NCBI GenBank assembly: GCA_910574015.1
Contig: CAJSYQ010000015.1
Span: 1 to 64,000, forward strand
From: Eubacteriaceae bacterium
GTDB lineage: Bacteria > Bacillota > Clostridia > Lachnospirales > Lachnospiraceae
Length of the DNA: 64,000 nucleotides
Direction of reading: 5' to 3'
Position numbers and translations under genes: made by a program
In this document: positions 16,857 through 26,620 of the stretch, piece after piece
How the letters are laid out: every line of letters starts with the position of its first letter
How positions within the stretch are numbered: position 1 is the stretch's first letter
Notes under the pieces: generated by a model
Seen by the model: the letters and a program-made list of their open reading frames with translations, nothing else
Told to the model about the DNA's origin: nothing
Database searches by the model: none

Positions 16857-18410
16857 ATGAAAAACGGAAAAAGAACGATCATATTTACCATATTACTGCT
16901 GAGTGTGGCACTATATGCAGGAACGGGAACGGCTTTGGCAAAGACGAAGACCGTTAAAGTGGATATGGCAAATAAGGCATCCAAAACCATGCGCTTGGCA
17001 GCGCTGTCAAAGGCAAAAAAGGTCAGGGTCAAAAGCAGCAAATCCTCCGTGGCAAAAGTAAAATATAAGAAGACGAAAAAGAACCGCAGGATTGTCATTA
17101 CGGGTAAAAAGCCGGGAACGGCAATGGTGACAGTCCGCTGTTATCTGAAAGGCGGGAAGAAAAAGGTATACAAGTATAAGGTGAAGGTCACGAAAAGCAG
17201 CAAGACCCGCCAGACTGGGAAAAAACCTGCTTTTGCCGGAACGCTGAAAGCTTCTTTAAATGATACGGGATATGTGAAACTCCAGTATAGCAAAATTGCG
17301 GGAGCAGAGCACTATGTGGTTCAGAGGAAAACGGAAACAGGGGAATGGAAAAAATTAAAGACAGCATGGAAGACGACTCTTACGGATCAGACGGTAAAGG
17401 CAGATACGGTATATGAATACCGGGTACAGGCAAGGGTATCCGGCACCTATACCCAGTACAGCAATGTTGTCCGGATAGCGGTTGGAAAAATTGGCAGTAA
17501 CAGTAATGATGCCGGAAATCCATCACCACTGCCATCCCCAGAACCGGCCGTGCCATCCGTGCCGACACCGAAACCATCCCCGGAACCGACACCATATCAG
17601 GCAAAATATTCTTATGAGGTCAGCGTGTTAAATCAGTTTACCATTTATGAGGACGTGCCGATTGTGCTGTATGTGAAAACGGATAATCCAAATCCGAATG
17701 ATTTTGATAATGTGTATGTGAGCATTGGGGCATATGGGGAAAAAGTTTTGGGAGGACCAGCGTATTCTTATGAAGATATTGAGTATCTGGATCAGGAAAA
17801 AACAAATACAAATTATTTTAAAAAAGTGAAAGGTGGTTGGATTTACACCTGCAGGGCAGAGGAACCGGGAATCCGAACAGTTTCAATCCAGGAACTGGAA
17901 AAAGGAGAAAATAACAATAATACATGGCGTACCGTCGATACGTTCCAGATTGAAGTGAAAGATGGTGCTGCAGGCAAAAAATCATTTTGTGAAAAAGTCA
18001 TCCAGACAGTGAGCAGTGAGGACTACAATGAAGATGGACTGGGAAAATGGGGCAGTCTTTCTGAGCAGCAGAAAATGGAGCGTCTGGAAGGGTATATCCG
18101 TGATAACATGAACTATCCGAGAATTGATACGAACGGCAGTTATCTTGGATACAATACGATATGGATTATACAGGAAAATGTCGGGGCTGACTGGGAGACT
18201 GGTTTTACAGACTGTGGCGGTGCTGCTAAGCTGTTGCGTGATATGGCAAATATGATAGGGATTGAAGCATATACTTACACCACGACATTAAATGGAGCGC
18301 TTCACATCAAGGTGCAGGCTGTAATCGACGGACAGGAATACTATTATGATGCGACACCGTGGGAGGGCGGCTATAAAAACTGGGAGTATATCCAGTTAGA
18401 TAAATACTAA
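16857..18410 (+). CDS. Secreted transglutaminase-like protein with Ig-like and FnIII modules
   Basis: About 517 residues. A signal peptide (cleavage near ALA-K) is followed by a very basic bacterial Ig-like region (residues 28-115) and a fibronectin III-like module (about 125-210). A Pro-rich linker (about 220-245), another beta domain and a C-terminal transglutaminase/cysteine-protease-like domain follow. The presumed triad is Cys453 (TDCGGAAK), His483 and Asp498. It probably acts on the cell surface, either as an enzyme or as an inactive structural fold. ATG 16851 is an alternative start. The gene ends with a terminator before the adhesin gene. Confidence 0.7.
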   Translation: MKNGKRTIIFTILLLSVALYAGTGTALAKTKTVKVDMANKASKTMRLAALSKAKKVRVKSSKSSVAKVKYKKTKKNRRIVITGKKPGTAMVTVRCYLKGGKKKVYKYKVKVTKSSKTRQTGKKPAFAGTLKASLNDTGYVKLQYSKIAGAEHYVVQRKTETGEWKKLKTAWKTTLTDQTVKADTVYEYRVQARVSGTYTQYSNVVRIAVGKIGSNSNDAGNPSPLPSPEPAVPSVPTPKPSPEPTPYQAKYSYEVSVLNQFTIYEDVPIVLYVKTDNPNPNDFDNVYVSIGAYGEKVLGGPAYSYEDIEYLDQEKTNTNYFKKVKGGWIYTCRAEEPGIRTVSIQELEKGENNNNTWRTVDTFQIEVKDGAAGKKSFCEKVIQTVSSEDYNEDGLGKWGSLSEQQKMERLEGYIRDNMNYPRIDTNGSYLGYNTIWIIQENVGADWETGFTDCGGAAKLLRDMANMIGIEAYTYTTTLNGALHIKVQAVIDGQEYYYDATPWEGGYKNWEYIQLDKY

Positions 18411-18445
18411 AAAGTAACAAAATAGGTTGTTAACATGAAATAAGG

Positions 18446-18475
18446 AAGAGTCTGTTTGATTGCAGGCTCTTTTTT
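18446..18475 (+). terminator. Rho-independent terminator
   Basis: AAGAGTCT (18446-18453) pairs with AGGCTCTT (18464-18471), followed by a T run to 18475. Confidence 0.75.
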
Positions 18476-18577
18476 GATTGAGGAGAAAGGTTGGATCATT
18501 ATGGCGAAGTTTGTAAGAGGTCCCCCCAGTATGGAGTGGAGACGTGGTCAGTAGATTTAAAAGAAAGGAACTTTGAT

Positions 18578-21500
18578 ATGAAAATAAATAAAAAAATTAG
18601 AAAAATTGTGACGTATATAATGGTATTTGCCCTATTGTGCGGTGTGACTGCGGTAAATTCCTCAGTATCCAGTGCAGCATCTGCCTCAGTGAGCCTGTCG
18701 TCCCTTGGCCGGAAGGGAACGGTTTCCATTGGTTCGAAGACAAAAAGCGGGACATGGTGGCAGATGAAGCTGAATGGGAAAAAGGCATTCTGCATTAATT
18801 TAGGGTATACCTGTCATTCCGGGAATACCTATTCAGCAGAAGAAACACATCATTTTGATCAGAATACCGGCGGTGAAAAAAATGGGTATTATGCCAAAAT
18901 CGTCCGCTGGTATGTAGTGGACAGAAACCGATCCGGCAAGGCGTTTGTCATGGGTCAGGCGCTCATTTGGTCCATCGCTGAAGGACGTAATTCCGAAGCG
19001 CAGTTAAAAGATGTCATTAAACAGGTTAAAGGAAATATTAACATTTCTCCTACAAAATCAGTGAATGACCTGTATAAAGATATTTTTGAGCCATCCGGGG
19101 CATGGACAGCGGATGTTACCATTTGGCAGAAGACAGGGAACAGCAAAAGATATCAGAGGCTGCTGACAGTAGATGCGGATGACGTGCCAGAGGTAGCCAG
19201 TATCAATGACAGTGAGTATTATCGGCAGAGAATTACGGTGATGAAAAAGGATGAGGATGGTAAAGGACTGGGGGGAATACAGTTCACGTTGGATGCAGAT
19301 AACCTGGATGATCTCTACTCTTTTGCCATGACAGATCGGGATGGCACGGAAACAGGTGATGCCGATGATGATAACGATACCTCCTTCAGTATGACAGGGT
19401 TCACGCGGGACAGCGGACGTATAGCCTTCCGAATGACATACCGTCTGCAGACGCAGGAATACTATTATTATCCGGATTCAGAACTGAAGGATATGTCTGC
19501 AGATGACAAGAAAGCTGCAAAGAAACATCTGACGGATGACCTTGATCTGGATGAGGGTGTAGACTTCGCCTCTGACCTGACCAAAGAATCCGCCAAGAAA
19601 CTAATGAATCAGGAAATGAAAGAACTGAAAAATGACATTTCCAATACGTATACCTTGACGGAAGATAATACGGGGGATAATAAACACATCGTTTTGGACC
19701 CAGAGTTTGCCAAAGGAAAAAGGATTACTTTAAAAAAGGCAAACAGTTGGAGTCGGAATGAGGATGGGCAGTGGCCGGATTCTTTAGAGGAGGTGGCCTC
19801 CGATTATTCCAAAGCATATCAGGTGGGAGTTATCAACAAATACAAGAAAGCGACCATTGATGTTGTCAAGATTGATAAATACAGCGCAGATAAGAAACCG
19901 CATGGGGATGCCAGCCTGGAAGGGGCGCAGTTCCAGTTATATGCGGATGCTTCCTGCACGAATAAGGCAACCGTCTATGATGCTCAGGGCATAGCAAAAA
20001 CGGCAGGGATTTATACCGTCCAGGATGGAAAGATGGTGACAGATTTCCTGCGGAGCGGCAATGCCTACTACCTGAAGGAAGTCAAGGCACCAGTGGGATA
20101 TACGCTTTCCAATGATGTGCTCACAGTGAAAGTGGATGCCTCGAATAACGCGGCAGAGTATACCTATGACCTTGCGACGGAGGAGTACGGAAATCAACCG
20201 ATATTGGGTAAGGTTGCAGTGCAGAAGTATGATTCTGAGGGGCAGACGGGATCACTGCATCCGGAGGCTAATGCGACATTTCAGGTATTCTTAAAACGCA
20301 AAGGAAGTTATGATGCCTGCGATGATTATGAAAGAGCCATTATCCATACAGACGAAAATGGATATGGAGTTTCGGGTGATTTGTATTATGGATTATATCA
20401 GATCCATCAGGTAGATTCCGGGGAAACAGATGCCGTTCTGATTGAAGACATTAAAGATGTAGAAGTGACTCAAAATGGAAAAACCTATCTGTATCCAATG
20501 AATAACAATTTGTTCAAAGCCTACTTGAGAATCCTCAAAAAAGATGGCAACACCGAAAAGCAGGTACTAAAACCCGGCACCACATACCAGATCTACAAAG
20601 TGACGGATGACGGGGAGAAGCTAGTCGAGCAGAGTTATAGTGATGGAAATAAAAACGTGACGGTAAACCAGTTTGTAACGGATGAGTCCGGCGAGATTAT
20701 GACCGTAAAGGAACTGAAGTCAGGTACTTATCGTATTTATGAGACGGATTCTGCCAGCGGCCTTCACATCACAGAGAAATACATTGAGGTAACGATTAAC
20801 AGCAAAGCCGACAATTATGAGAGCTTTACCGACGAAGACGGCTATACCCATGCCGTTGTTACCGTAACTTACACAAATCATGAAACGGCAGGCAGGTTGA
20901 AACTCTATAAGACCGGTGAGATGCTGACAGGCTATGAAGAGGGAGCGTTTGTCTATGAGGACCGTTTTCTGAGAGGCTGCGTGTTCGAGGTTACGGCAGC
21001 GGAGGATATTGCAACGCAGGACAATCAGGGAACGAACTGGTACGATAAGGGTGAACTTGTGACAACAATCACAACAGGCAGGGGCGCAGAATTTACCAGA
21101 GAATGTAAGGATATCACCGGATATACAGTGGATGAGGATGGTACGGTAACGGTTGACCTGCCGCTTGGGAAATACCATTTGACGGAGAAAGAGGCCGGAT
21201 ATGGCTATGTTCTGCCGGAGCAGGGATGGGATGTGGAATTTAACTGGAAAAACAAGGATGAGGAATACGTTCTCAATGCCACAGACGCCACGGACAAAGA
21301 TGGCGTATTGAATGTAGTCAATGCCCGCGCAAAGGCAGCCATTTCCCTGTTTAAGACAGACGCTGCCACCAGACAGGCCGTCGAGGGTGCGGTATTTGGT
21401 ATCTTTACCAGAAATGATATTTACAATGCCGATGGAGAAAAGATTGTGGCTGCCGGAACGCAGCTTGGAACGGTTACCACGGATGCCGATGGAAAAGCAG

Positions 21501-22996
21501 AATCGGATCTTGATCTTCCGTTGATGAGTGAGAATTACCCGAAAGTGGATACGGATTCTGCTGTAGATGCAGAACCTACTGAAACACCGGCAGTTGGGAC
21601 AATGCCACCTCTGGAAAGTCTTCTGACACTGGCAAATACATCGAAAACTGCATTTGGAAAAGATACAGAAGATGTGGAGGATGAATCGGGAGAAGATTTG
21701 GAAACAGAAGAAGATGCAGAGGATGAATCCGAAGATGACGCAGCAGGAGAGACGGAAGATGAATCCGAAAGCGTTCCGGCTACGGATTCTGCCACCACGC
21801 TGAATTCCGGTGATTACTATCTGAAAGAATTGTCCGTATCCGGAAGCTATTACCTGAATGAAACGGAGTATCCGGTGCATCTGGAGTACAAGGATCAGGA
21901 AACAAAGGTGATTGCTGCGGATGTGGAAGCGGTCAATGCTCAGACAAGCACAGTCATCAGCAAAACCTCCATCGCAAACAGTGAGGAACTGCCGGGCTGT
22001 GAACTGCAGATTACGGATGCAGCGGGCAATGTCATTGTGAGCTGGACATCCGGTAATCAGGAATCCATCCGTGTGAATGAAAAACTGGAGGATATGGGTT
22101 ATCGCAATGTCACAGCCATTCTGGATGAAAAGGGGGCAGTGCAGGTAAATGGCCTGCTTCACGATACGGACTATACGTTGACGGAAACCAGACCAGCGAA
22201 TGGTTTTGCTACAGCAGAGAGCATTAACTTTCAGATTGTTCAGGGAGAGAACGGTCAGACACAGGCAGTCATCATAAATGGAGAAAACAGGACGCTCCGA
22301 ACTGATAATGTGATCCATATGGTGGATGACACAACAAAAGTGGAAATCTCCAAGACTGAGATTGCAGGCTCAGAGGAGATACCGGGCTGTGAACTGCAGA
22401 TTACGGAAAAAGATACGGATACCGTAATTGAGTCATGGACCTCCACGAAGGAAAAGCACATCATCGAGCAGAAACTGGCAGTGGGAAAGTCTTACATCCT
22501 GACAGAGAAGCGGCCGGCAGATGGGTATGCAACCGCCGACAGTATTGAGTTTGCCATAGAGGATTCGGGAGAGTTTCAGAGTGTGCAGATGAAAGATGAC
22601 ACTACAAAAATCCGTCTGATCAAACTGGCAAGCGATACCGGGCAGGGGCTTCGTGGTGCAAAATTCGAGGTATTTGACAGCAGTGATAAAAAGGTTATGA
22701 GCTTTACGTCCAAAGAGGAGGGCTATGACATCATCGGGAAACTGAAAGCAGGGGAAACCTATACATTCAAAGAGATTGAGGCGCCGAAAGGCTACCAGCT
22801 TGCACAACCGGTTCAGTTTACGGTAAAAGATACTGGAGAGGTACAAAAAGTATCAGTAACAGATAAGAAGATACCGACACCAAAAGTGCCACAGACAGGC
22901 GGAACCACACCGCTTGTAGCAGCAGTCATCCTGTTTTCCATGTTGGGGAGTGCTGGAATGTTCTTCTTTCGAAGGAAAAAGGCGCGTGCAAAATGA
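18578..22996 (+). CDS. Thioester-domain Cna-B surface adhesin with sortase signal
   Basis: 1472-residue cell-wall protein. A signal peptide (about 1-34) precedes a thioester domain with Cys72 (AFCINLG) and Gln127 (MGQALIW), the pair that forms the internal thioester used for covalent host binding. About eight Cna-B/SpaA-type beta domains follow, recognised by their E-boxes such as YYLKEVKAPVGY, YTLTETRPANGF and YTFKEIEAPKGY. An Asp/Glu-rich stretch (bases about 21640-21780) interrupts one domain. Two adjacent domains (about 21946-22230 and 22327-22560) are tandem duplicates. The C-terminus has VPQTGG, a membrane helix and RRKKARAK, a cell-wall sorting signal. ATG 18578 has AAAGGA eight bases upstream. 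The next gene encodes a sortase. Confidence 0.9.
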   Translation: MKINKKIRKIVTYIMVFALLCGVTAVNSSVSSAASASVSLSSLGRKGTVSIGSKTKSGTWWQMKLNGKKAFCINLGYTCHSGNTYSAEETHHFDQNTGGEKNGYYAKIVRWYVVDRNRSGKAFVMGQALIWSIAEGRNSEAQLKDVIKQVKGNINISPTKSVNDLYKDIFEPSGAWTADVTIWQKTGNSKRYQRLLTVDADDVPEVASINDSEYYRQRITVMKKDEDGKGLGGIQFTLDADNLDDLYSFAMTDRDGTETGDADDDNDTSFSMTGFTRDSGRIAFRMTYRLQTQEYYYYPDSELKDMSADDKKAAKKHLTDDLDLDEGVDFASDLTKESAKKLMNQEMKELKNDISNTYTLTEDNTGDNKHIVLDPEFAKGKRITLKKANSWSRNEDGQWPDSLEEVASDYSKAYQVGVINKYKKATIDVVKIDKYSADKKPHGDASLEGAQFQLYADASCTNKATVYDAQGIAKTAGIYTVQDGKMVTDFLRSGNAYYLKEVKAPVGYTLSNDVLTVKVDASNNAAEYTYDLATEEYGNQPILGKVAVQKYDSEGQTGSLHPEANATFQVFLKRKGSYDACDDYERAIIHTDENGYGVSGDLYYGLYQIHQVDSGETDAVLIEDIKDVEVTQNGKTYLYPMNNNLFKAYLRILKKDGNTEKQVLKPGTTYQIYKVTDDGEKLVEQSYSDGNKNVTVNQFVTDESGEIMTVKELKSGTYRIYETDSASGLHITEKYIEVTINSKADNYESFTDEDGYTHAVVTVTYTNHETAGRLKLYKTGEMLTGYEEGAFVYEDRFLRGCVFEVTAAEDIATQDNQGTNWYDKGELVTTITTGRGAEFTRECKDITGYTVDEDGTVTVDLPLGKYHLTEKEAGYGYVLPEQGWDVEFNWKNKDEEYVLNATDATDKDGVLNVVNARAKAAISLFKTDAATRQAVEGAVFGIFTRNDIYNADGEKIVAAGTQLGTVTTDADGKAESDLDLPLMSENYPKVDTDSAVDAEPTETPAVGTMPPLESLLTLANTSKTAFGKDTEDVEDESGEDLETEEDAEDESEDDAAGETEDESESVPATDSATTLNSGDYYLKELSVSGSYYLNETEYPVHLEYKDQETKVIAADVEAVNAQTSTVISKTSIANSEELPGCELQITDAAGNVIVSWTSGNQESIRVNEKLEDMGYRNVTAILDEKGAVQVNGLLHDTDYTLTETRPANGFATAESINFQIVQGENGQTQAVIINGENRTLRTDNVIHMVDDTTKVEISKTEIAGSEEIPGCELQITEKDTDTVIESWTSTKEKHIIEQKLAVGKSYILTEKRPADGYATADSIEFAIEDSGEFQSVQMKDDTTKIRLIKLASDTGQGLRGAKFEVFDSSDKKVMSFTSKEEGYDIIGKLKAGETYTFKEIEAPKGYQLAQPVQFTVKDTGEVQKVSVTDKKIPTPKVPQTGGTTPLVAAVILFSMLGSAGMFFFRRKKARAK

Positions 22997-23787
22997 GACA
23001 GGAGAAAAAAGTAAATTGCAGGAAGAAACGGATCAAGAGGTTGTCATGCCTCTTTTTTTTGTTGGCATTTCTGGTAGCGGGGTATTTTGTATACCGTTCT
23101 TACCAGAATGACAAAGAGCAGGAAGTCCGATTCGACCAGCTGGAGGAAATAGAGGAGCGGGATTTACATCCCGTTTCTCGCATTTTGCCAGAGGAAGAAA
23201 AAAATCCAGACTGGATTGGCTGGCTGAAGATTAAGGACACCAGCATTTCTTATCCGGTCATGCAGCGGAAAGGTGACAGCGAGTATTACCTGCATCGGGA
23301 TTTCGATGGGAACTATAGTTTTTATGGCACCCCGTTTCTGGATTCCAGATGCATGATTGACAGTGATAACTGCATTATTTATGGGCACAATATCAACGGA
23401 GGCAAGATGTTCGGAGCGCTCCATGCGTATTCCAGTGAAATCTTTTATAAGGAGCATCCGGAAGTCAGCTTCCGGGCGGGGGATGAGAAACGGAAGTACC
23501 AGATCATGTCGGTAATGCAGACAACGACATCATCTTCTGTCTATTCTTTCACCGATGTCGGGAACTGGGATGAGTATGGTGGATATGTAGGTAAGATACT
23601 TTCCGGGAGTCTGTACCAGACTGAGATGGGAAAGAAGATCAAGGCAGAACTTGAGAAGGAAGCACCAGAGGAGTTTTTTCGGAAGTATGAGTTTCTCACG
23701 CTGTCTACCTGTCGGAGCTGGATGGGACGGGATGCCAGGCTGTTGGTGATCTCTGTCAGAAAACCGGATGAAATTATAAAAGAATAA
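22993..23787 (+). CDS. srtB: Class B sortase
   Basis: 264-residue membrane transpeptidase that would anchor or polymerise the neighbouring adhesin. One N-terminal membrane helix (about 17-34). Catalytic residues are His132 (IIYGHNING), Cys240 (TLSTC) and Arg249 (DARLLVI). The YPVMQ and NYSFYGTPFLD segments and the class B helix before the active site support this class. Start overlaps the adhesin stop by four bases, so the pair is translationally coupled. Confidence 0.93.
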   Translation: MRQEKKVNCRKKRIKRLSCLFFLLAFLVAGYFVYRSYQNDKEQEVRFDQLEEIEERDLHPVSRILPEEEKNPDWIGWLKIKDTSISYPVMQRKGDSEYYLHRDFDGNYSFYGTPFLDSRCMIDSDNCIIYGHNINGGKMFGALHAYSSEIFYKEHPEVSFRAGDEKRKYQIMSVMQTTTSSSVYSFTDVGNWDEYGGYVGKILSGSLYQTEMGKKIKAELEKEAPEEFFRKYEFLTLSTCRSWMGRDARLLVISVRKPDEIIKE

Positions 23788-23795
23788 ATTTTATT

Positions 23796-23836
23796 TCTGC
23801 AGGTTAGGGAAAGGCCTCTGATCTGCAGATTTTTTC
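23796..23836 (+). terminator. Rho-independent terminator after the sortase gene
   Basis: TCTGCAG (23796-23802) pairs with CTGCAGA (23823-23829), followed by seven T. Confidence 0.7.
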
Positions 23837-23891
23837 TTTGGAAGATTATTTTTGGGATTTGCAGAAAAGCTGAAATGACATATTTCTCAGA

Positions 23892-24137
23892 TTATTCGAT
23901 ATCCTGTTCATATGCAATAATGTCGCCCGGTGTGCAGTCTAAAACATAGCAGATTCTGGCAAGGATATCTGCATCAATTTTTTCGACATATCCGTTATAC
24001 CATTTGTCAATTACTTCAAATCTTGTATTGATGGCTTTTGCCAGCGCATTTCTGGTTATGTTCTCAGAATCCATATATTTCTTTATATTAATTTTGACGG
24101 AACCATACTGGTTCATTGTAAAAATTTCCTTTTTCAT
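23892..24137 (-). CDS. Cro/C1-type helix-turn-helix regulator
   Basis: 81 residues, essentially one helix-turn-helix domain (NALAKAINTRFEVIDKWYNGYVEKIDADILARICYVLDCTPGDII), as in small HTH_26 repressors. It is divergent from the agr-type regulator gene. A perfect palindrome sits on the -10 box of that promoter, so this protein probably represses the agr locus and maybe itself. The ATG at 24137 has AAGAGG eight bases upstream on the minus strand; a GTG three codons earlier overlaps that site. Confidence 0.85.
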   Translation of the reverse strand: MKKEIFTMNQYGSVKINIKKYMDSENITRNALAKAINTRFEVIDKWYNGYVEKIDADILARICYVLDCTPGDIIAYEQDIE

Positions 24138-24180
24138 GAAAAACACCTCTTAACTATGATACTAAACAAAAAGTTACGGT

Positions 24181-24218
24181 TTGACGATACCCTTATATGA
24201 TGTTACTATGTACATAGT
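24181..24218 (+). promoter_or_regulatory. agr operon promoter with palindromic operator
   Basis: TTGACG (24181-24186), 17-base spacer, TACTAT (24204-24209). The 14-base perfect palindrome ACTATGTACATAGT (24205-24218) overlaps the -10 box, ideal for repression by the divergent HTH protein. Confidence 0.75.
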
Positions 24219-24317
24219 GACTTTCGTTGAGTTGATTTTTAGTCGCAAATGGTCTGTAGATATGCTAAAATAATAAGATGGTTGCAGAATGACAAAAGAA
24301 TTAGGCGAGAGGATGCT

Positions 24318-25034
24318 ATGGGTTTGGAATTAAATATTGCTATTTGTGATGACGAGAAGTATTATAGGAACTATGTTGAAAGTGTTGTCAGGGATTATCT
24401 GGTAAAAGAGGATGTGCTGTTTCGGATTGAATTATTCGTGAATGGGGATGTTTTTTGTGAAAGAGAAGAAAATATCCAGAAGTTTGACATCATATTTCTG
24501 GATATCGAAATGGACGGCATGAATGGGATGGATGCAGCCTATTATATTCGGGAGAAAAATCCGGAAATTGACATTGTTTTTATTACAGTCACGCCGGATT
24601 ACGTTTTTGAGGGGTATAATGTCAGGGCGGTGCGTTATATTATGAAAAAGGAAATTGACAAATCATTGCCGGATTGTCTGGCTGACATTATAAAAACAAG
24701 AAAGTGTAGCGGACATAGGATGGAATTTCCCTTTGTTGGCGGGAAAAGGATCATACTGCTGGATGACCTGCTATATATAGAAAGCCAGTCCCATAAATTA
24801 CAGTTTAGAAGAAAGGGCGAAATTTTGTATATGTATGGTCAGATTAACGAACTGGAATCCAAAATGTCGGAGTTTAATTTTGCCCGTTGTCATCAGAGCT
24901 TTTTGGTTAACCTTGGGCATATCGAGCAGATCAATAACTATTTAATTTGTCTGTCTGATGGGTCTGAGATTCCGGTTTCCCGTCCCAGATATCCTGAAGT
25001 AAAGCAACGGTATTTGCAGTATAAAGAGATATAA
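24318..25034 (+). CDS. agrA: LytTR-family response regulator (AgrA-like)
   Basis: 238-residue two-component regulator. The receiver domain has the acidic pair D11/D12 and phosphoacceptor D62 (IIFLDIEMDG). The C-terminal half is a LytTR DNA-binding domain (MEFPFVGGKRIILLDDLLYIES, FARCHQSFLVNLGHIE). It should bind direct repeats upstream of agrB, where CCGTCAA occurs twice 20 bases apart. ATG 24318 has GAGAGGA upstream and is preferred to an earlier frame opening. It is followed four codons later by its kinase gene. Confidence 0.9.
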   Translation: MGLELNIAICDDEKYYRNYVESVVRDYLVKEDVLFRIELFVNGDVFCEREENIQKFDIIFLDIEMDGMNGMDAAYYIREKNPEIDIVFITVTPDYVFEGYNVRAVRYIMKKEIDKSLPDCLADIIKTRKCSGHRMEFPFVGGKRIILLDDLLYIESQSHKLQFRRKGEILYMYGQINELESKMSEFNFARCHQSFLVNLGHIEQINNYLICLSDGSEIPVSRPRYPEVKQRYLQYKEI

Positions 25035-25053
25035 ACATATGGAGGAGAATGGA

Positions 25054-26352
25054 ATGTTGGAAGAATTTTTGAAGAGTATCAGCATTGTTTTCTATGAAGC
25101 CCTTTGCTGTAGGATTTTTCTGGACATTTTTTTGAAGCAGAGGTTTTTGGCCAAATGGAAAGGAGGCTTATTCGTATTTTTATTGGCCGGAATGATCTGG
25201 GGAATCGGATGCCTTACTAATTCACAGGATTTATATGTATATCGGATTCTGGGGATTGTATTTGGCATATTTTTATTATCGCAGATTTTCTTTTTAGGAA
25301 GATGGCAGAAGAAATTATTTATATGCGGGGCATTTTATACATTATTGTATTGCGTGGATTATTTTTCGTTTATCATTCTGAGTACCTTTATAGATAAAAA
25401 CTATCTGGAAAACGATGTGATGCAGGTTATCCTGGTTTTGATCTGCAAAACGGTTCTTTTTGTTGTTGTCTTAGGGTCCGAACATTTCTGGAAGCGGGGA
25501 AGGGAAGTGCAGATAGAGGGACCGGCATGGATTTTGATGATATGTTTTCCAGTGCTGTCTATGGTTATCATGTTGGTCATGCTTTTTTCCTTTCTGGGCA
25601 GGAACAGTTCGGCAGACTATCTGGCAGTTTCTCTTGGCATTATGGTAATGAATGTTGTTATGTTTGAATGGCTGAAGTTTATTTCAGAGAAAGATAGGCG
25701 ATGGAACCAGATCCGTCTGCTGCAGGAGAGAAATGAGGAAAAAATTCAGTTATACCATGAAATGAGCCTCAATTATGAAGAGCAAAAACGTATTTTGCAC
25801 GATTACCATAATCAGATTGGCTGTATGCAGGGGCTGCTAAAAAGACAGCAGTATAAGGAGGCGGAGGCATATGCAGAGAAGCTGGCAGATTCGCTTCCCG
25901 ACCAGATGCAGAATGTGGATGTCAACCATCCGATTCTCAATGTCGTATTGAACCAGAAATATCGTCTGGCAAAGCGAAAGGATATTTCATTTCTCTTTTA
26001 TGCCAATGATTTATCCGATTTATGGCTGGAGGAGCAGGATGCGGTCAGTCTGTTGTCCAATCTTCTGGACAATGCAATAGAGGCATGTGGAAAATTAGAG
26101 AGCGGGCGTAAAATATGGGTAAAACTTGTCAGGGAGAAGCGGCAGTTTGTGCTTTCTATCCGGAATACAGTGTCTGAACCGGTTGACATTCAGGATGATG
26201 CAATCCCTACAAGTAAAGAAGATAAGGGAAGACATGGGATTGGTCTGAAGAATGTCCGGATGATACTGGATAAGTATCAGGGGATGGGAATGATGCGTTA
26301 CGAAGAGGGATGTTTTTCGTACACTGCCGTGATACCTGAGATTAAAGTGTAG
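25054..26352 (+). CDS. agrC: GHKL sensor histidine kinase (AgrC-like)
   Basis: 432 residues. The first 205 residues hold six or so membrane helices, as in peptide-sensing AgrC proteins. The dimerisation helix has phospho-acceptor His249 in RILHDYHNQ. The ATP-binding domain has the N-box LLDNAIEACGKL and the G-box GIGLKNVRMIL. It would detect the cyclic peptide made by the AgrB/AgrD genes beyond the IS30 element and phosphorylate the LytTR regulator. The start at 25054 has GGAGGA seven bases upstream; ATG 25039 is possible but overlaps that site. Confidence 0.9.
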   Translation: MLEEFLKSISIVFYEALCCRIFLDIFLKQRFLAKWKGGLFVFLLAGMIWGIGCLTNSQDLYVYRILGIVFGIFLLSQIFFLGRWQKKLFICGAFYTLLYCVDYFSFIILSTFIDKNYLENDVMQVILVLICKTVLFVVVLGSEHFWKRGREVQIEGPAWILMICFPVLSMVIMLVMLFSFLGRNSSADYLAVSLGIMVMNVVMFEWLKFISEKDRRWNQIRLLQERNEEKIQLYHEMSLNYEEQKRILHDYHNQIGCMQGLLKRQQYKEAEAYAEKLADSLPDQMQNVDVNHPILNVVLNQKYRLAKRKDISFLFYANDLSDLWLEEQDAVSLLSNLLDNAIEACGKLESGRKIWVKLVREKRQFVLSIRNTVSEPVDIQDDAIPTSKEDKGRHGIGLKNVRMILDKYQGMGMMRYEEGCFSYTAVIPEIKV

Positions 26353-26400
26353 TGTATTGGCACACCATAAATAAAAAATATAGATTAGCGTATGTTTTGT

Positions 26401-26435
26401 GCAAGGTCATGCTTTATGCAGCCTTGCTTTTTGTT
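26401..26435 (+). terminator. Rho-independent terminator after the kinase gene
   Basis: GCAAGG and ATGC pair with GCA and CCTTGC (26401-26427), followed by TTTTTGTTT. Confidence 0.75.
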
Positions 26436-26446
26436 TGGAAACAATT

Positions 26447-26460
26447 CAATCAAGATCATT
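26447..26460 (+). repeat. Left 14-bp direct repeat flanking the IS30 element
   Basis: CAATCAAGATCATT abuts the left IS end and is repeated exactly at 28183-28196. It is most simply a target-site duplication, although 14 bases is long for IS30. Confidence 0.75.
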
Positions 26461-26620
26461 CGTGAAATGTAATCCGAGATTCCCGTCTGAAGGGGAAAGA
26501 TGAATACAAACAGAATAAATCACAGCAGTGAAAGTGACGATACAAATGCAGGAGGAGCAGAGATGTTCTTCCTGTTTATATTATGAGAACAGAACAGCCG
26601 GCGGGGAAAGGAGAGACATT

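Noticed and set aside
18501-18560. Short frame beginning MAKF with a ribosome-like site upstream of the adhesin
   Set aside because: Only about 17 codons; the resemblance to the IS30 transposase start is limited to a few bases and probably chance. It could be a leader peptide but nothing supports it.
20720-22318. A 532-codon open frame on the minus strand within the adhesin gene
   Set aside because: Composition rich in Ile, Cys, Arg and His, no start signal; an artefact of the repetitive Cna-B coding sequence.
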